Of a stretch of 64,000 nt of DNA, positions 1 through 7,906 are shown in pieces. A program made the translations under genes and the position numbers. The stretch comes from Rhodococcus antarcticus (lineage in GTDB: Bacteria > Actinomycetota > Actinomycetes > Mycobacteriales > Mycobacteriaceae), in contig NZ_CP110615.1 in assembly GCF_026153295.1 (NCBI RefSeq), forward strand, positions 124,001 through 188,000, in the 5' to 3' direction. Within the stretch, counting starts at the first letter, position 1. The number at the start of each line of letters is the position of its first letter. The notes under the pieces were generated by a model. That model was not told the DNA's origin. It was given only the letters and a program-made list of their open reading frames with translations, and made no database searches.

Positions 1-58
1 CCGGTGCTCCTGCGGCGCCGTCGGAGGTCGAGGAACTCGGGAGCAGAGGGGACGTGCG

Positions 59-382
59 GTGGCTGACCAGGACATCTCGGCCCAGCTCGGCGATCTGGAG
101 GCGTGTGCGAGCGCGCTGAGCAGCGAGGCCTCGCCCGTCGGGGCGCTGGCGGACGAGGTCGGTGGCGCAGTGGTCGGTGGGGCCGCAGCCGGCACCACCG
201 ACGCGTCGGCGGCGCTGGTCGCCGCCCTCACCGCCGCTGCCGCGCACTGGCAGGGCGAGCTGGCCGAGTCCTCCCGGCTGCTCGGCGCGCTCGGTCTGGC
301 CATCGACTCCGACGCGATGGCTCTGCGTGGCGCCGACGCGTCGATCGCGCGCTCCATGAGCGCCCCTGCCGCGAGGGTCTGA
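59..382 (+). CDS. Small ESX-like (WXG100-related) helical protein
   Basis: Predicted 107-aa, Ala-rich, almost entirely helical protein with no signal peptide. Size, composition and a single central Trp (HWQGEL, about residue 62) resemble the small helical-hairpin partners of type VII (ESX) secretion, but there is no clean W-x-G motif. The GTG start follows a purine-rich GGGAGCAGAGGGG stretch. The stop lies three bases before the start of the next gene, which encodes a WxG-containing lytic transglycosylase, so the two are probably co-translated. The inferred role is chaperone or co-substrate of that enzyme. Codon use matches its neighbours. Family assignment is an inference from architecture and context. 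Confidence 0.6.
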   Translation: MADQDISAQLGDLEACASALSSEASPVGALADEVGGAVVGGAAAGTTDASAALVAALTAAAAHWQGELAESSRLLGALGLAIDSDAMALRGADASIARSMSAPAARV

Positions 383-385
383 CCC

Positions 386-1513
386 GTGGCCCCCGTGATC
401 GGCGCGGAGCGCCTCCAGGAGATCCTCACCCAGCTCGACGGCGACCCGGGTGCGCTCTCCGCCGCTGCCGGGCAGTGGACCGCGACGACCACCGCGGCCG
501 GCTCGACGGGCGACCTGGTGGGCACCCGGGTCACCGCGCTGGACGCGGCGTGGTCCGGGGCGGGCGCGGAGGCCGTGGTGGCCTGGACCGCCGGGTTGCG
601 CGGCGGTCTCGACCAGGTGGGGCCGGCGGCCGACGCGGTGGCCGCGGCGCTCACCGCCGCGGGCGGGGCGCTGGAGGCGGCGAGCACCGCGGTGCAGGCG
701 ATCGTGGACCAGGTGAGCGCGGACTGCGCCGCCGTGGCGCTGACCAGCGAGCCCGCCGTGCTCGCCGCGGTGGCCGCCATCGTGCAGGCCGCGACCGGCC
801 GGGCCGAGGAGCACCTGGGCACCGCGCAGGACGCGCTGTCCCGGGCCACGCAGGCGATCACGGCGGCGAGCGCGGCCACCCCGTTCACCGGGCTGCCGCC
901 CATCGCCGAGCAGCGGTTCGAGCCGGCGCACTTCGCCGTCAGCGACTGGACGGTGGAGGTGCCGGCCTCCACCAGTGCGCAGGGCACGCACGTCGAGCCG
1001 GTGTCAGCGCACGTCGAGCCGGTGTCAGCGCACGGGGGCGGCTCGGGCGGCAATGGTGCGGGCGGTGGCGGGTCGGGTGGGGGTTCGGGCGGGGGCGGCG
1101 GGGGCGTCGACTCCGGGGGTGGTCCGCCGAGCGGCGGCGGGGGGTCCGCGGCCCCGGCCCAGGTCCAGCGGTGGATCGATGAGGCGATGAAGGTGTTGCA
1201 GGACAACGGCGTCGACACCTCGAAGCTGAGCCGCGACGACATCTGGACGATGATCCAGCACGAGTCCGGAGGCGACCCGCACGCCATCAACGACTGGGAC
1301 TCCAACGCGGCCCAGGGCACCCCGTCCAAGGGCATCATGCAGACGATCGGCCCCACGTTCGACAGCTACAAGGTCGCCGGGCACGACGACATCTGGAACC
1401 CGGTGGACAACATCGTGGCCGCCTGCCGCTACACGCTCTCCCGGTACGGCTCGACGTCGGGCGTGCCCGGCATCGAGGCCATCCGCGGTGGCGGTGCCTA
1501 CCAGGGCTACTGA
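386..1513 (+). CDS. WXG-like domain fused to a lytic transglycosylase (SLT) domain
   Basis: Predicted 375-aa peptidoglycan-cleaving enzyme. Residues 1-195 are an Ala-rich helical region with a WSG motif at 56-58, like the turn of WXG100 proteins. Residues 196-260 are a Gly/Ser-rich linker that begins with a duplicated HVEPVSA heptad. Residues 262-375 are an SLT/transglycosylase domain with the catalytic Glu in HESGG (E293), a following GIMQTI segment and NPVDNIVAACRY. Known SLT domains cleave the MurNAc-GlcNAc bond. There is no Sec signal peptide, so export by a type VII system with the gene just upstream is the simplest model; no ESX core gene is in the window. GTG start. Confidence 0.8.
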   Translation: MAPVIGAERLQEILTQLDGDPGALSAAAGQWTATTTAAGSTGDLVGTRVTALDAAWSGAGAEAVVAWTAGLRGGLDQVGPAADAVAAALTAAGGALEAASTAVQAIVDQVSADCAAVALTSEPAVLAAVAAIVQAATGRAEEHLGTAQDALSRATQAITAASAATPFTGLPPIAEQRFEPAHFAVSDWTVEVPASTSAQGTHVEPVSAHVEPVSAHGGGSGGNGAGGGGSGGGSGGGGGGVDSGGGPPSGGGGSAAPAQVQRWIDEAMKVLQDNGVDTSKLSRDDIWTMIQHESGGDPHAINDWDSNAAQGTPSKGIMQTIGPTFDSYKVAGHDDIWNPVDNIVAACRYTLSRYGSTSGVPGIEAIRGGGAYQGY

Positions 1514-1514
1514 G

Positions 1515-2081
1515 CGGGGCACGGGCCGACCGGCGGTCCGGGCGCCGCACCGGCGTGCGGCGAGCACGGCCAGCGAGCGGGTGGTCCGGACGGGCTCGGC
1601 GATGGCGACGTCGAACCCCAGCGCCGCGAGCCGGGCGGCGTGCCAGTGCTGCAGCTCGGCTCGTCGATCGCGTCGAGGACGCGGAGCTCGGTGCGGGTCA
1701 GCTCGGCACTGACCACCAGGGGGTGGGTCACCGGCCGACGGCAGCGGCGGCCGACCCTCGGCGGAACCGCCCGGGAGATCCTGGCCCGTCCGGACCAGGT
1801 CGATCGGCTGGGCTGCACCCTGCACCCCGCCCGCCGCCGTCGACACCCGCCTCGCCGTCGAGGCGCGTCCCACCGTGCAGGACCTCGGGCTGCGCCGGAC
1901 GTCCTTCGTGCGCCGCGCCAGCCTCGTGCCGCGAGCGGTGGACGAGCTCCACCGCATCCTCGTCGGCCCGCTGCCGGGCCACCCGCGCCAGGCCGACCAC
2001 GAGGAGCAGCAACGGCGGAGGAGCCGGGCGGTCGCCGGGGAGGAGGCTGTCGCCGTGCGGGGCGCGCTCACCGGCCACTAG
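1515..2081. pseudogene. Gene-remnant region with coding-like fragments in several frames
   Basis: No single frame spans this stretch, but short segments have strong coding-type third-position GC. On the minus strand, about 1735-1680 reads as ...AELTRTELRVLDAID and then, one frame over, 1675-1510 reads as HWHAARLAALGFDVAIAEPV and onward. On the plus strand, 1760-1830 (GTAREILARPDQVDRLG) shifts frame near 1830 into 1839-2081 (TVQDLGLRRTSFVRRASLVP and onward, ending in TAG at 2079). This is what two frameshifted, converging gene remnants would look like. I cannot assign either to a family. The interruptions could also be sequencing errors. Confidence 0.4.
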
Positions 2082-2090
2082 CGTCGCGGG

Positions 2091-3254
2091 GTGACCCCGA
2101 CCAGCTCCCGCCGCTCCCGGATCGAGCCGTTCCACGTGATGGACGTGTGGGCCGCGGCCGCCGAGCGCGCCCTGACCCACGGCGACGTGCTCACCCTCGC
2201 CGCCGGTCAGCCCTCCACCCCCGCGCCGGCCCCCGTGCTGCGCGCGGCCCGGGAGGCGCTGGAGGGCCAGCTGCTCGGCTACACCGTCGCCCTGGGGCTG
2301 CCGCAGCTGCGCCACGCGATCGCCGGGCACCACCGCCGGGCCACCGGGGTCGACGTCACCGCCGCCGACGTCGTGGTCACCACCGGCAGCTCGGGGGCGT
2401 TCACCCTGCTGTTCCTGGCCGCGTTCGACCCGGGCGACGTGGTGGCGATGGCCCGACCCGGCTACCCCGCCTACCGCAACACCCTCACCGCGCTGGGCTG
2501 CGAGGTGCTCGAGCTCGACTGCGGCCCGGACACCCGCTTCCAGCCCACCGTTGCCATGCTCGAGGCGCTGCCCGCCCCCTTGGCCGGGCTGATCGTGGCC
2601 AGCCCGGCCAACCCGACGGGCACGATCCTGGCCGCCGAGGAGCTCGCGGCGCTGGCCCGCTGGTGCGAGGCGCACGGCACCCTGCTGATCTCCGACGAGA
2701 TCTACCACGGCATCAGCTACGGCCAGCCCACGGCCAGTGCCTGGGAGACCTCCCGCGAGGCAGTCGTGGTGGGCTCGACGTCGAAGTACTTCTCCATGAC
2801 GGGCTGGCGGCTGGGCTGGGTGCTGCTGCCGGAGCGCCTGCGGGGCGCGGTGGACCGGCTGACCGGCAACCTCACGATCTGCCCGCCGGCCCTGGCCCAG
2901 CACGCGGCGGTGGCAGCCTTCACGGACGAGTCCTACGCCGAGCTCGACTCCCACGTGCACCGCTACCGCACCAACCGCGACCTGCTGCTCGCCGGGCTGC
3001 CCGCGCTGGGGATCACCGACCTCGCCCCCGCCGACGGGGCGTTCTACGTCTACGCCGACGTCGCCCACCTGACGCAGGACTCCACCGCCTGGTGCGCGGC
3101 CCTGCTCGCCGAGACCGGGGTGGCCCTGGCCCCCGGGGTGGACTTCGACACGGTGCGGGGCGGGTCCACCCTCCGGCTGAGCTTCGCCGGGGCCACGGCC
3201 GACGTGGAGGGGGCGCTGCAGCGGATGGCCACGAGCACCCTGCTGCGCGGGTAG
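2091..3254 (+). CDS. Class I/II PLP-dependent aminotransferase
   Basis: Predicted 387-aa fold-type I aminotransferase. Visible family features are GSSGAF in the cofactor-binding region (about 99-104), SPANPTGT (171-178), SDEIYHG (201-207) and the Schiff-base lysine in STSKYFSMTGWR (K232), with a C-terminal RLSF segment holding the substrate-carboxylate Arg. It transfers an amino group between an amino acid and a 2-oxo acid; the substrate cannot be told from sequence alone. Length is normal for the family. GTG start with no strong ribosome site; it stands alone, followed by a sigma factor after about 120 bp. Confidence 0.85.
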   Translation: MTPTSSRRSRIEPFHVMDVWAAAAERALTHGDVLTLAAGQPSTPAPAPVLRAAREALEGQLLGYTVALGLPQLRHAIAGHHRRATGVDVTAADVVVTTGSSGAFTLLFLAAFDPGDVVAMARPGYPAYRNTLTALGCEVLELDCGPDTRFQPTVAMLEALPAPLAGLIVASPANPTGTILAAEELAALARWCEAHGTLLISDEIYHGISYGQPTASAWETSREAVVVGSTSKYFSMTGWRLGWVLLPERLRGAVDRLTGNLTICPPALAQHAAVAAFTDESYAELDSHVHRYRTNRDLLLAGLPALGITDLAPADGAFYVYADVAHLTQDSTAWCAALLAETGVALAPGVDFDTVRGGSTLRLSFAGATADVEGALQRMATSTLLRG

Positions 3255-3375
3255 GAGCACGCAGCGGCCCGGTCGGTGCCGTGGAGCGTGCGGGACGGCC
3301 CCCGGCATCCTGGTCACCGGGCCGTGCAACCCTCCGGCCCGCTCCGTCCGTCCTCGTGCTGCAGGGAGGTGATCG

Positions 3376-3891
3376 GTGCACCCGACCCAGGAGCAGGCGT
3401 TCGCCGTGTACTTCGCGGACCGGCAGGACGCCGTGCGCCGCAGCGCCTACCTGCTCTGCGGGGACTGGCACCGCGCGGACGACGTGGCCCAGACGGCCTT
3501 CGTGAAGCTGCACCGGAGCTGGGACCGGGTGCGGGACAAGGGCGCGCTCGACGCGTGGATGAGGCGGACGGTGGTTCGGGTGGTGGTGGACGAGAGCCGA
3601 CGACCCTGGCGGCGCGAGCGGTCGACGGAGGTGCTGCCCGAGCCGGTCGTGGACACGGTCGACCCCGGGGAGGCCATGGGGACGAGGGAGCTGGTGCTGG
3701 CGGGTCTGCGGAAGGTCCCCCCACGCCAGCGGGCGGTGCTGGTGCTGCGCTTCATCGAGGACCAGGACGTGGCCTCGACGGCGGCCGCGCTGGGCTGCAG
3801 CGAGGGCACGGTGAAGAGCCAGACCGCCCGTGGTCTCAGCACCCTGCGCGCGGCGCTGGAGACGGACGGGGAGGTGGTGGGCCGTGGCTGA
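3376..3891 (+). CDS. SigE-family ECF RNA polymerase sigma factor
   Basis: Predicted 171-aa sigma factor with region 2 (FAVYFADRQDAVRRSAYLLC, then DDVAQTAFVKLH, about 10-55) and region 4 (LPPRQRAVLVLRF-type segment, then AALGCSEGTVKSQTARGLS helix-turn-helix, about 110-160). This is the short actinobacterial SigE subfamily of ECF sigmas. The GTG start sits a few bases after GGGAGGTGATC, a good ribosome site. The gene overlaps the next one, a membrane protein that may be its anti-sigma partner, by 8 bases. The regulon is unknown. Confidence 0.88.
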   Translation: MHPTQEQAFAVYFADRQDAVRRSAYLLCGDWHRADDVAQTAFVKLHRSWDRVRDKGALDAWMRRTVVRVVVDESRRPWRRERSTEVLPEPVVDTVDPGEAMGTRELVLAGLRKVPPRQRAVLVLRFIEDQDVASTAAALGCSEGTVKSQTARGLSTLRAALETDGEVVGRG

Positions 3892-4528
3892 CCCGCACGG
3901 GGACGAGGCGCTCACCGAGCTGCTGCGCACCGCGGCGCCCACCCGGCTCCCCCCGGCCGGCTTCGACCACGGGTCGGTGCTGGCGGCCTCCCGGCGGGCC
4001 GGGGTGCGGCGCCAGCGGCTGCTGGCTGGCGGGGCGGCGGCCGTGGTCGTGGTGCTCGCCGGGGGTGGCGCGCTCGCGGTGCTCGGTGGTCCCGGTGAGC
4101 AGGGCACGGCGGCATCGGCCGCGGCCGGGCAGCAGGAAGACCCCGCGCCCCGCCGGAGCGCGCCGGGGGCGGCCTCGCAGCCCCGGGGGGCCGGCACGTG
4201 CGGTCCGACCGACCGCACCGTGTACGCGGCGCTGCAGCGGGTGTTCCCCGAGCTCGCCGCGCAGCCGCCCTTCCCGCTGGCCCGGGCGTGCCCCGCCGGC
4301 ACCACCGGAGCGGGGGTGCTGCTCAGCGCCGACGGGGTGGTGGGCCGGGTGGAGGTCCTGGTCGGCCCCGCCGCGGTGCCGGCCACCGACGGGGCGACGG
4401 GCACCGCGACCACGGCCGACGGGCGCACCCTGACCGTCGTCTCGGTGCCCGCCGGGGGGTCTCCGGCGGGGCCGTACGCCGACCGCCTCGACGACGTCGC
4501 GCGCCGGGTGGCGGCCGCACTCGGGTGA
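3884..4528 (+). CDS. Membrane protein coupled to the sigma factor (possible anti-sigma)
   Basis: Predicted 214-aa bitopic protein: a short cytoplasmic N-terminus (about 1-42), one membrane helix (LLAGGAAAVVVVLAGGGALA, about 45-65), then a low-complexity Ala/Gly/Pro extracellular part with two Cys. The GTG at 3884 is chosen because it follows GGGGAGGTGGTGG and overlaps the sigma-factor stop, indicating translational coupling. There is no recognisable zinc-binding anti-sigma motif (HxxxCxxC). The anti-sigma role is inferred from the gene pair and topology only. Confidence 0.7.
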   Translation: MADPHGDEALTELLRTAAPTRLPPAGFDHGSVLAASRRAGVRRQRLLAGGAAAVVVVLAGGGALAVLGGPGEQGTAASAAAGQQEDPAPRRSAPGAASQPRGAGTCGPTDRTVYAALQRVFPELAAQPPFPLARACPAGTTGAGVLLSADGVVGRVEVLVGPAAVPATDGATGTATTADGRTLTVVSVPAGGSPAGPYADRLDDVARRVAAALG

Positions 4529-4629
4529 ACAGGGGGCACGCGGCGAGCACGAACGGGCGCCCCGGTCCGGTCGGGGTGCCGGCGCGGGGTGCGCACGGCC
4601 GGGCGCCCCAGGTTTGGCACGATGGGGTG

Positions 4630-5298
4630 ATGACGTCGGAGGGGGCCGCCACGCCCAAGGGGGAGCGCCGCCGCCAGGCGCTGGCCGCCGCCGCGTCGGA
4701 GCTGCTGGACTCCGGGGGGTTCGACGCCGTGAAGCACCGGGCCGTGGCCGACCGGGCCGGGCTGCCGCTGGCGTCTACGACGTACTACTTTAACTCCCTC
4801 GACGAGCTGCTCGTGGCCGCGGTGGAGCACGGTGCCGCCGTCGAGCTGGAGGCGGTGCGCGCCCGCATCGACGACGTGACCCGTCGCCGCCGCGGGGCCG
4901 ACGCCGCGGCCGAGCTCGTGCTGGACCTGCTGGTGGGTCAGGGTGAGGCCGAGGCGGACCGGGAGAAGCTGGTGGCCCGCTACGAGCGCTTCGTCTCCTC
5001 CGCCCGGCGTCCGGCCATGGGTCCGCTGCAGCGCCGGCTGCGCGTGCAGCTCGACGAGCTGCTCCACGAGGTGCTGGCTCGGTGCGGCCGCACGATCACC
5101 GAGCGGCGGCTGCGGCAGATGGTGGCCGTGGTGGACGGGGCGGTGGTGAGCGCGCTCATCGAGGGCCGGTCCGACCCACGGACCGTGGCGCGGGAGATGC
5201 TGCTGGAGGTGCTCGACGATCTCGCACCGCCCGTGGGTGGTGCCCTCGGCACGACCCTCGAGGTGGAGGCGCCCGGGACCGTGGGCGGCGAGCACTAG
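4630..5298 (+). CDS. TetR-family transcriptional regulator
   Basis: Predicted 222-aa repressor. The N-terminal helix-turn-helix (about 15-60) shows ALAAAASELLDSGGFDAVKHRAVA, then AGLPLASTTYYFNSLDELL, the usual TetR recognition helix followed by YYF. The C-terminal ligand-binding half is helical and family-specific; the ligand is unknown. ATG start (an in-frame GTG lies 3 bases upstream). The stop is 9 bases before purB. No clear palindrome was seen in the 100-bp upstream spacer. Confidence 0.85.
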   Translation: MTSEGAATPKGERRRQALAAAASELLDSGGFDAVKHRAVADRAGLPLASTTYYFNSLDELLVAAVEHGAAVELEAVRARIDDVTRRRRGADAAAELVLDLLVGQGEAEADREKLVARYERFVSSARRPAMGPLQRRLRVQLDELLHEVLARCGRTITERRLRQMVAVVDGAVVSALIEGRSDPRTVAREMLLEVLDDLAPPVGGALGTTLEVEAPGTVGGEH

Positions 5299-5307
5299 CC
5301 TGGTCGC

Positions 5308-6723
5308 GTGATTCCCGACGTCCTCGCCGCCCGCTACGCCAGCCCCGAGCTCGTCGAGCTGTGGTCGCCCGAGCACAAGATCGTCCTCGAGCGACAGCTG
5401 TGGATCGCGGTGATGACGGCCCAGTCCGAGCTCGGCGTCGACGTCCCGGCCGACGCCATCGCCGACTACGCCGCCGTGGTCGAGCAGGTGGACCTCGCGT
5501 CGATCGCCGCCCGCGAGCGCGTCACCCGGCACGACGTCAAGGCCCGCATCGAGGAGTTCAACGCCCTCGCCGGGCACGAGCACGTGCACAAGGGGATGAC
5601 CAGCCGCGACCTCACCGAGAACGTGGAGCAGCTGCAGGTGCTGCGCTCCCTGCAGCACGTGCACGCCCACGGGGTGGCCGTGGCCGCACGGCTCGCGGAA
5701 CGGGCGACGGAGCACTCGTCGCTGGTGATGGCCGGGCGCAGCCACAACGTGGCCGCCCAGGCCACCACGCTGGGCAAGCGGTTCGCCTCCGCCGCGGACG
5801 AGCTGCTGCTGGCGCTGGTCCGGGTGGAGGAGCTGATCGCCCGCTACCCGCTGCGCGGCATCAAGGGTCCGATGGGCACGGCGCAGGACATGCTCGACCT
5901 GCTCGACGGCGACCCGGCCAAGCTCGCCGCGCTGGAGTCACGGGTGGCGCAGCACCTGGGGTTCGCGCGCGTGCTGACCTCGGTCGGCCAGGTCTACCCG
6001 CGCTCGCTGGACCACGACGTGCTCTCCGCCCTGGTGCAGGTGGCCGCGGGGCCGTCCTCGTTCGCGCACACCGTGCGGCTGATGGCCGGCAACGAGCTGG
6101 TGACCGAGGGGTTCGCGGCCGGGCAGGTGGGCTCCTCGGCCATGCCGCACAAGATGAACACCCGGTCCTGCGAGCGGGTGAACGGCCTGGCCGTGGTGCT
6201 GCGCGGGTACGCGTCCATGGCCGGGGAGCTGGCCGGGGCGCAGTGGAACGAGGGCGACGTCTTCTGCTCCGTGGTGCGCCGGGTGGCCCTGCCGGACGGG
6301 TTCTTCGCCGTCGACGGGCTCATCGAGACCTTCCTGACCGTGCTCGCGGAGTTCGGCGCGTACCCCGCGGTGGTGCAGCGCGAGCTCGACCGCTACCTGC
6401 CGTTCCTGGCCACCACGCGCGTGCTCATCGCGGCCGTGCGGGCCGGGGTCGGCCGGGAGACCGCGCACGAGGCGATCAAGACCCACGCGGTGGCCGTCGC
6501 GCTGGCCATGCGCCAGGACGGTGCGGACAACGACCTGCTCGACCGGCTCGCCGCCGACGACCGGCTGCCGCTGGACCGGGCGGGGCTCGACGCGGCACTG
6601 GCCGACCGCTCGGCGTTCACCGGGGCGGCGGGTGCGCAGGTGGAGGCCGTGGTCGCAGAGGTGGCCGCGCTCGTGGCCCGGTACCCCGAGGCCGCGGGCT
6701 ACACCCCCTCGCCCATCCTCTGA
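5308..6723 (+). CDS. purB: Adenylosuccinate lyase
   Basis: Predicted 471-aa fumarase/aspartase-superfamily enzyme. It makes AICAR plus fumarate from SAICAR and AMP plus fumarate from adenylosuccinate. The signature loop GSSAMPHKMN (about 274-283) carries the catalytic Ser; TSRDLTEN and AGRSHNVAAQ (about 95-150) form other parts of the active site. GTG start. It corresponds to Rv0777 in the M. tuberculosis order and is the first of seven purine genes here. The 3' flank carries three direct repeats and a 69-nt palindrome. Confidence 0.95.
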   Translation: MIPDVLAARYASPELVELWSPEHKIVLERQLWIAVMTAQSELGVDVPADAIADYAAVVEQVDLASIAARERVTRHDVKARIEEFNALAGHEHVHKGMTSRDLTENVEQLQVLRSLQHVHAHGVAVAARLAERATEHSSLVMAGRSHNVAAQATTLGKRFASAADELLLALVRVEELIARYPLRGIKGPMGTAQDMLDLLDGDPAKLAALESRVAQHLGFARVLTSVGQVYPRSLDHDVLSALVQVAAGPSSFAHTVRLMAGNELVTEGFAAGQVGSSAMPHKMNTRSCERVNGLAVVLRGYASMAGELAGAQWNEGDVFCSVVRRVALPDGFFAVDGLIETFLTVLAEFGAYPAVVQRELDRYLPFLATTRVLIAAVRAGVGRETAHEAIKTHAVAVALAMRQDGADNDLLDRLAADDRLPLDRAGLDAALADRSAFTGAAGAQVEAVVAEVAALVARYPEAAGYTPSPIL

Positions 6724-6724
6724 G

Positions 6725-6824
6725 GGGTCCTGGGTGCGGCGGCCGGGTCGGGTCCTGGGTGCGGCGGATGGGCGCGGGCCAGGTCGGGTCGGGTCGGGCG
6801 TTGGCCGGGTCCTGGGTGCGGCGG
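6725..6824 (+). repeat. Three direct repeats downstream of purB
   Basis: The 18-base sequence GGGTCCTGGGTGCGGCGG occurs at 6725, 6750 and 6807; copies 2 and 3 continue with GAT(G/A)GGCGCGGG. Spacings are 25 and 57 bases. The repeats lie between purB and the minus-strand DUF559 gene and are non-coding. The function is not evident. Confidence 0.8.
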
Positions 6825-6866
6825 ATAGGCGCGGGTCGGGTCGGGCGTGGGTCCAGTCCAGGGAAC

Positions 6867-6935
6867 GGGTGATCGCCGTTCGGGCACCGTCACGTGGGCT
6901 GGGCCCACCTGAGCGTGCCCGAACAGCGATCACCC
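6867..6935. repeat. 69-nt long palindrome, copy 1
   Basis: A near-perfect inverted repeat. The left arm begins GGGTGATCGCCGTTCGGGC and the right arm ends with its complement, GCCCGAACAGCGATCACCC, with a short centre GCTGGGC. An almost identical element of the same length lies at 7838-7906. On the minus strand the element supplies the TGA stop of the adjacent DUF559 gene (6930-6932). It could fold as a long hairpin terminator for both converging genes. Confidence 0.9.
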
Positions 6936-7820
6936 GCCGAGGACCGCGCGCCGCACCTCGTCCACGACCTCGTCCGGCCGCACCGTCAGGTCGTGCCAGG
7001 TGTACCGCAGCACCCGCCACCCGTCGTGGACCAGCGCGTTCTGCCGCACCCGGTCGGCCTGGAACCGTCCACGGTCGACGTGCCAGGCCCAGCCGTCCAC
7101 CTCCACGGCCACCCGCTCGCGGACGAACGCCAGGTCCAGCTCGTAGCCGAGTGCCCGGTGGTGCAGCGTCCAGCCGCGGATCCCGGCGACGCGGAGCAGG
7201 CGCACCAGCACGCGCTCGGCGTGCGAGCCGGCCCGGTCGGAGGCGACGGCGAGCAGGGCCGCGGCAGCGGGGGAGCCGCGGCGGCCCACGTTGCGGCAGT
7301 GCGCCCGGTGCAGCGCAGGAAACCGGACCCGCCGCTGCAGGGCGCGGTCCAGGAAGGACGGCCCGTCCGGGCCCAGCGCCACGGCCGTCTCCAGCACGGT
7401 CAGCGCCACGTCGGTGACCCACAGACCGCGCAGCTCGACGCGATCGAGGTGGCTGAGGTCGCGGCGGCGCACCACGGCCGAGGACGCACCCGCACGGCGA
7501 CGGCGGGGCACGGTCACGCCGATCGTCGTGGGTGCCTCGTCGAGCAGTCCGTGCCACCACGCAGCAGCGGGTCCGTGCACGGTGGCACCGGACCCGGCGC
7601 CCAGCGCTGCCTCGAACAGCCGGGCGCGGTCGGTGTGCTCGCGGTCGGCGACGCGGTAGATCGCCGGACCGAGGCGGAGCCACCGGCCGGTCGCCGCGCG
7701 GTGGGTGACCTGGTGGGGGGCCAGCCCGGCCTCCAGCGCCTGCGCCCAGCTGATCACGCCGTCCTGGCGCCGGAGGAACTCGTCGAGGAGCACGGTCGTC
7801 GGACGGCGCGGGCCACCCAT
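6930..7820 (-). CDS. AbiEi-like winged-helix protein with C-terminal DUF559 nuclease-fold domain
   Basis: Predicted 296-aa protein. The N-terminal region (about 10-60: RRQDGVISWAQALEAGLAPH, then VTHRAATGRWLRLGPAIYRV) matches the winged-helix of AbiEi-type antitoxin domains. The C-terminal 100 residues resemble DUF559/Vsr-like PD-(D/E)xK folds: ELDLAFVRERVAVEVDGWAW carries an acidic residue, then ExDG, followed by DRVRQNALVHDGWRVLRYTW. Such proteins are common single genes in Actinobacteria and their function is not established. No toxin partner lies alongside. The gene is bracketed by two copies of a 69-nt palindrome. Confidence 0.75.
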   Translation of the reverse strand: MGGPRRPTTVLLDEFLRRQDGVISWAQALEAGLAPHQVTHRAATGRWLRLGPAIYRVADREHTDRARLFEAALGAGSGATVHGPAAAWWHGLLDEAPTTIGVTVPRRRRAGASSAVVRRRDLSHLDRVELRGLWVTDVALTVLETAVALGPDGPSFLDRALQRRVRFPALHRAHCRNVGRRGSPAAAALLAVASDRAGSHAERVLVRLLRVAGIRGWTLHHRALGYELDLAFVRERVAVEVDGWAWHVDRGRFQADRVRQNALVHDGWRVLRYTWHDLTVRPDEVVDEVRRAVLGG

Positions 7821-7837
7821 CGGTTCCGAACCCTGGC

Positions 7838-7906
7838 GGGTGATCGCCGTTCGGGCACCGTCACGTGGGCTGAGTTCACGTCAGCGTGCCCGAACGGCGA
7901 TCACCC
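7838..7906. repeat. 69-nt long palindrome, copy 2
   Basis: Second copy of the palindrome at 6867-6935, with the same length and orientation. It begins with the same 34 bases; the centre differs (GGGCTGAGTTCACG). On the minus strand it supplies the TGA stop of the MFS gene (7901-7903), at the same offset within the element as in copy 1. It lies between the start of the DUF559 gene and the end of the MFS gene. Confidence 0.9.

Noticed and set aside
103-1182. Long open frames overlapping the first two genes in other frames (rich in Arg, Gly, Ala)
   Set aside because: They are GC-frame shadows of the real genes; their composition is that of out-of-frame translation and no family motif is visible.
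1640-3505. 621-aa plus-strand open frame
   Set aside because: Arg/Pro/Ala-rich composition and full overlap with the aminotransferase gene, whose motifs are clear in the adjacent frame. Only its 1760-1830 part looks coding, and that is noted under the remnant region.
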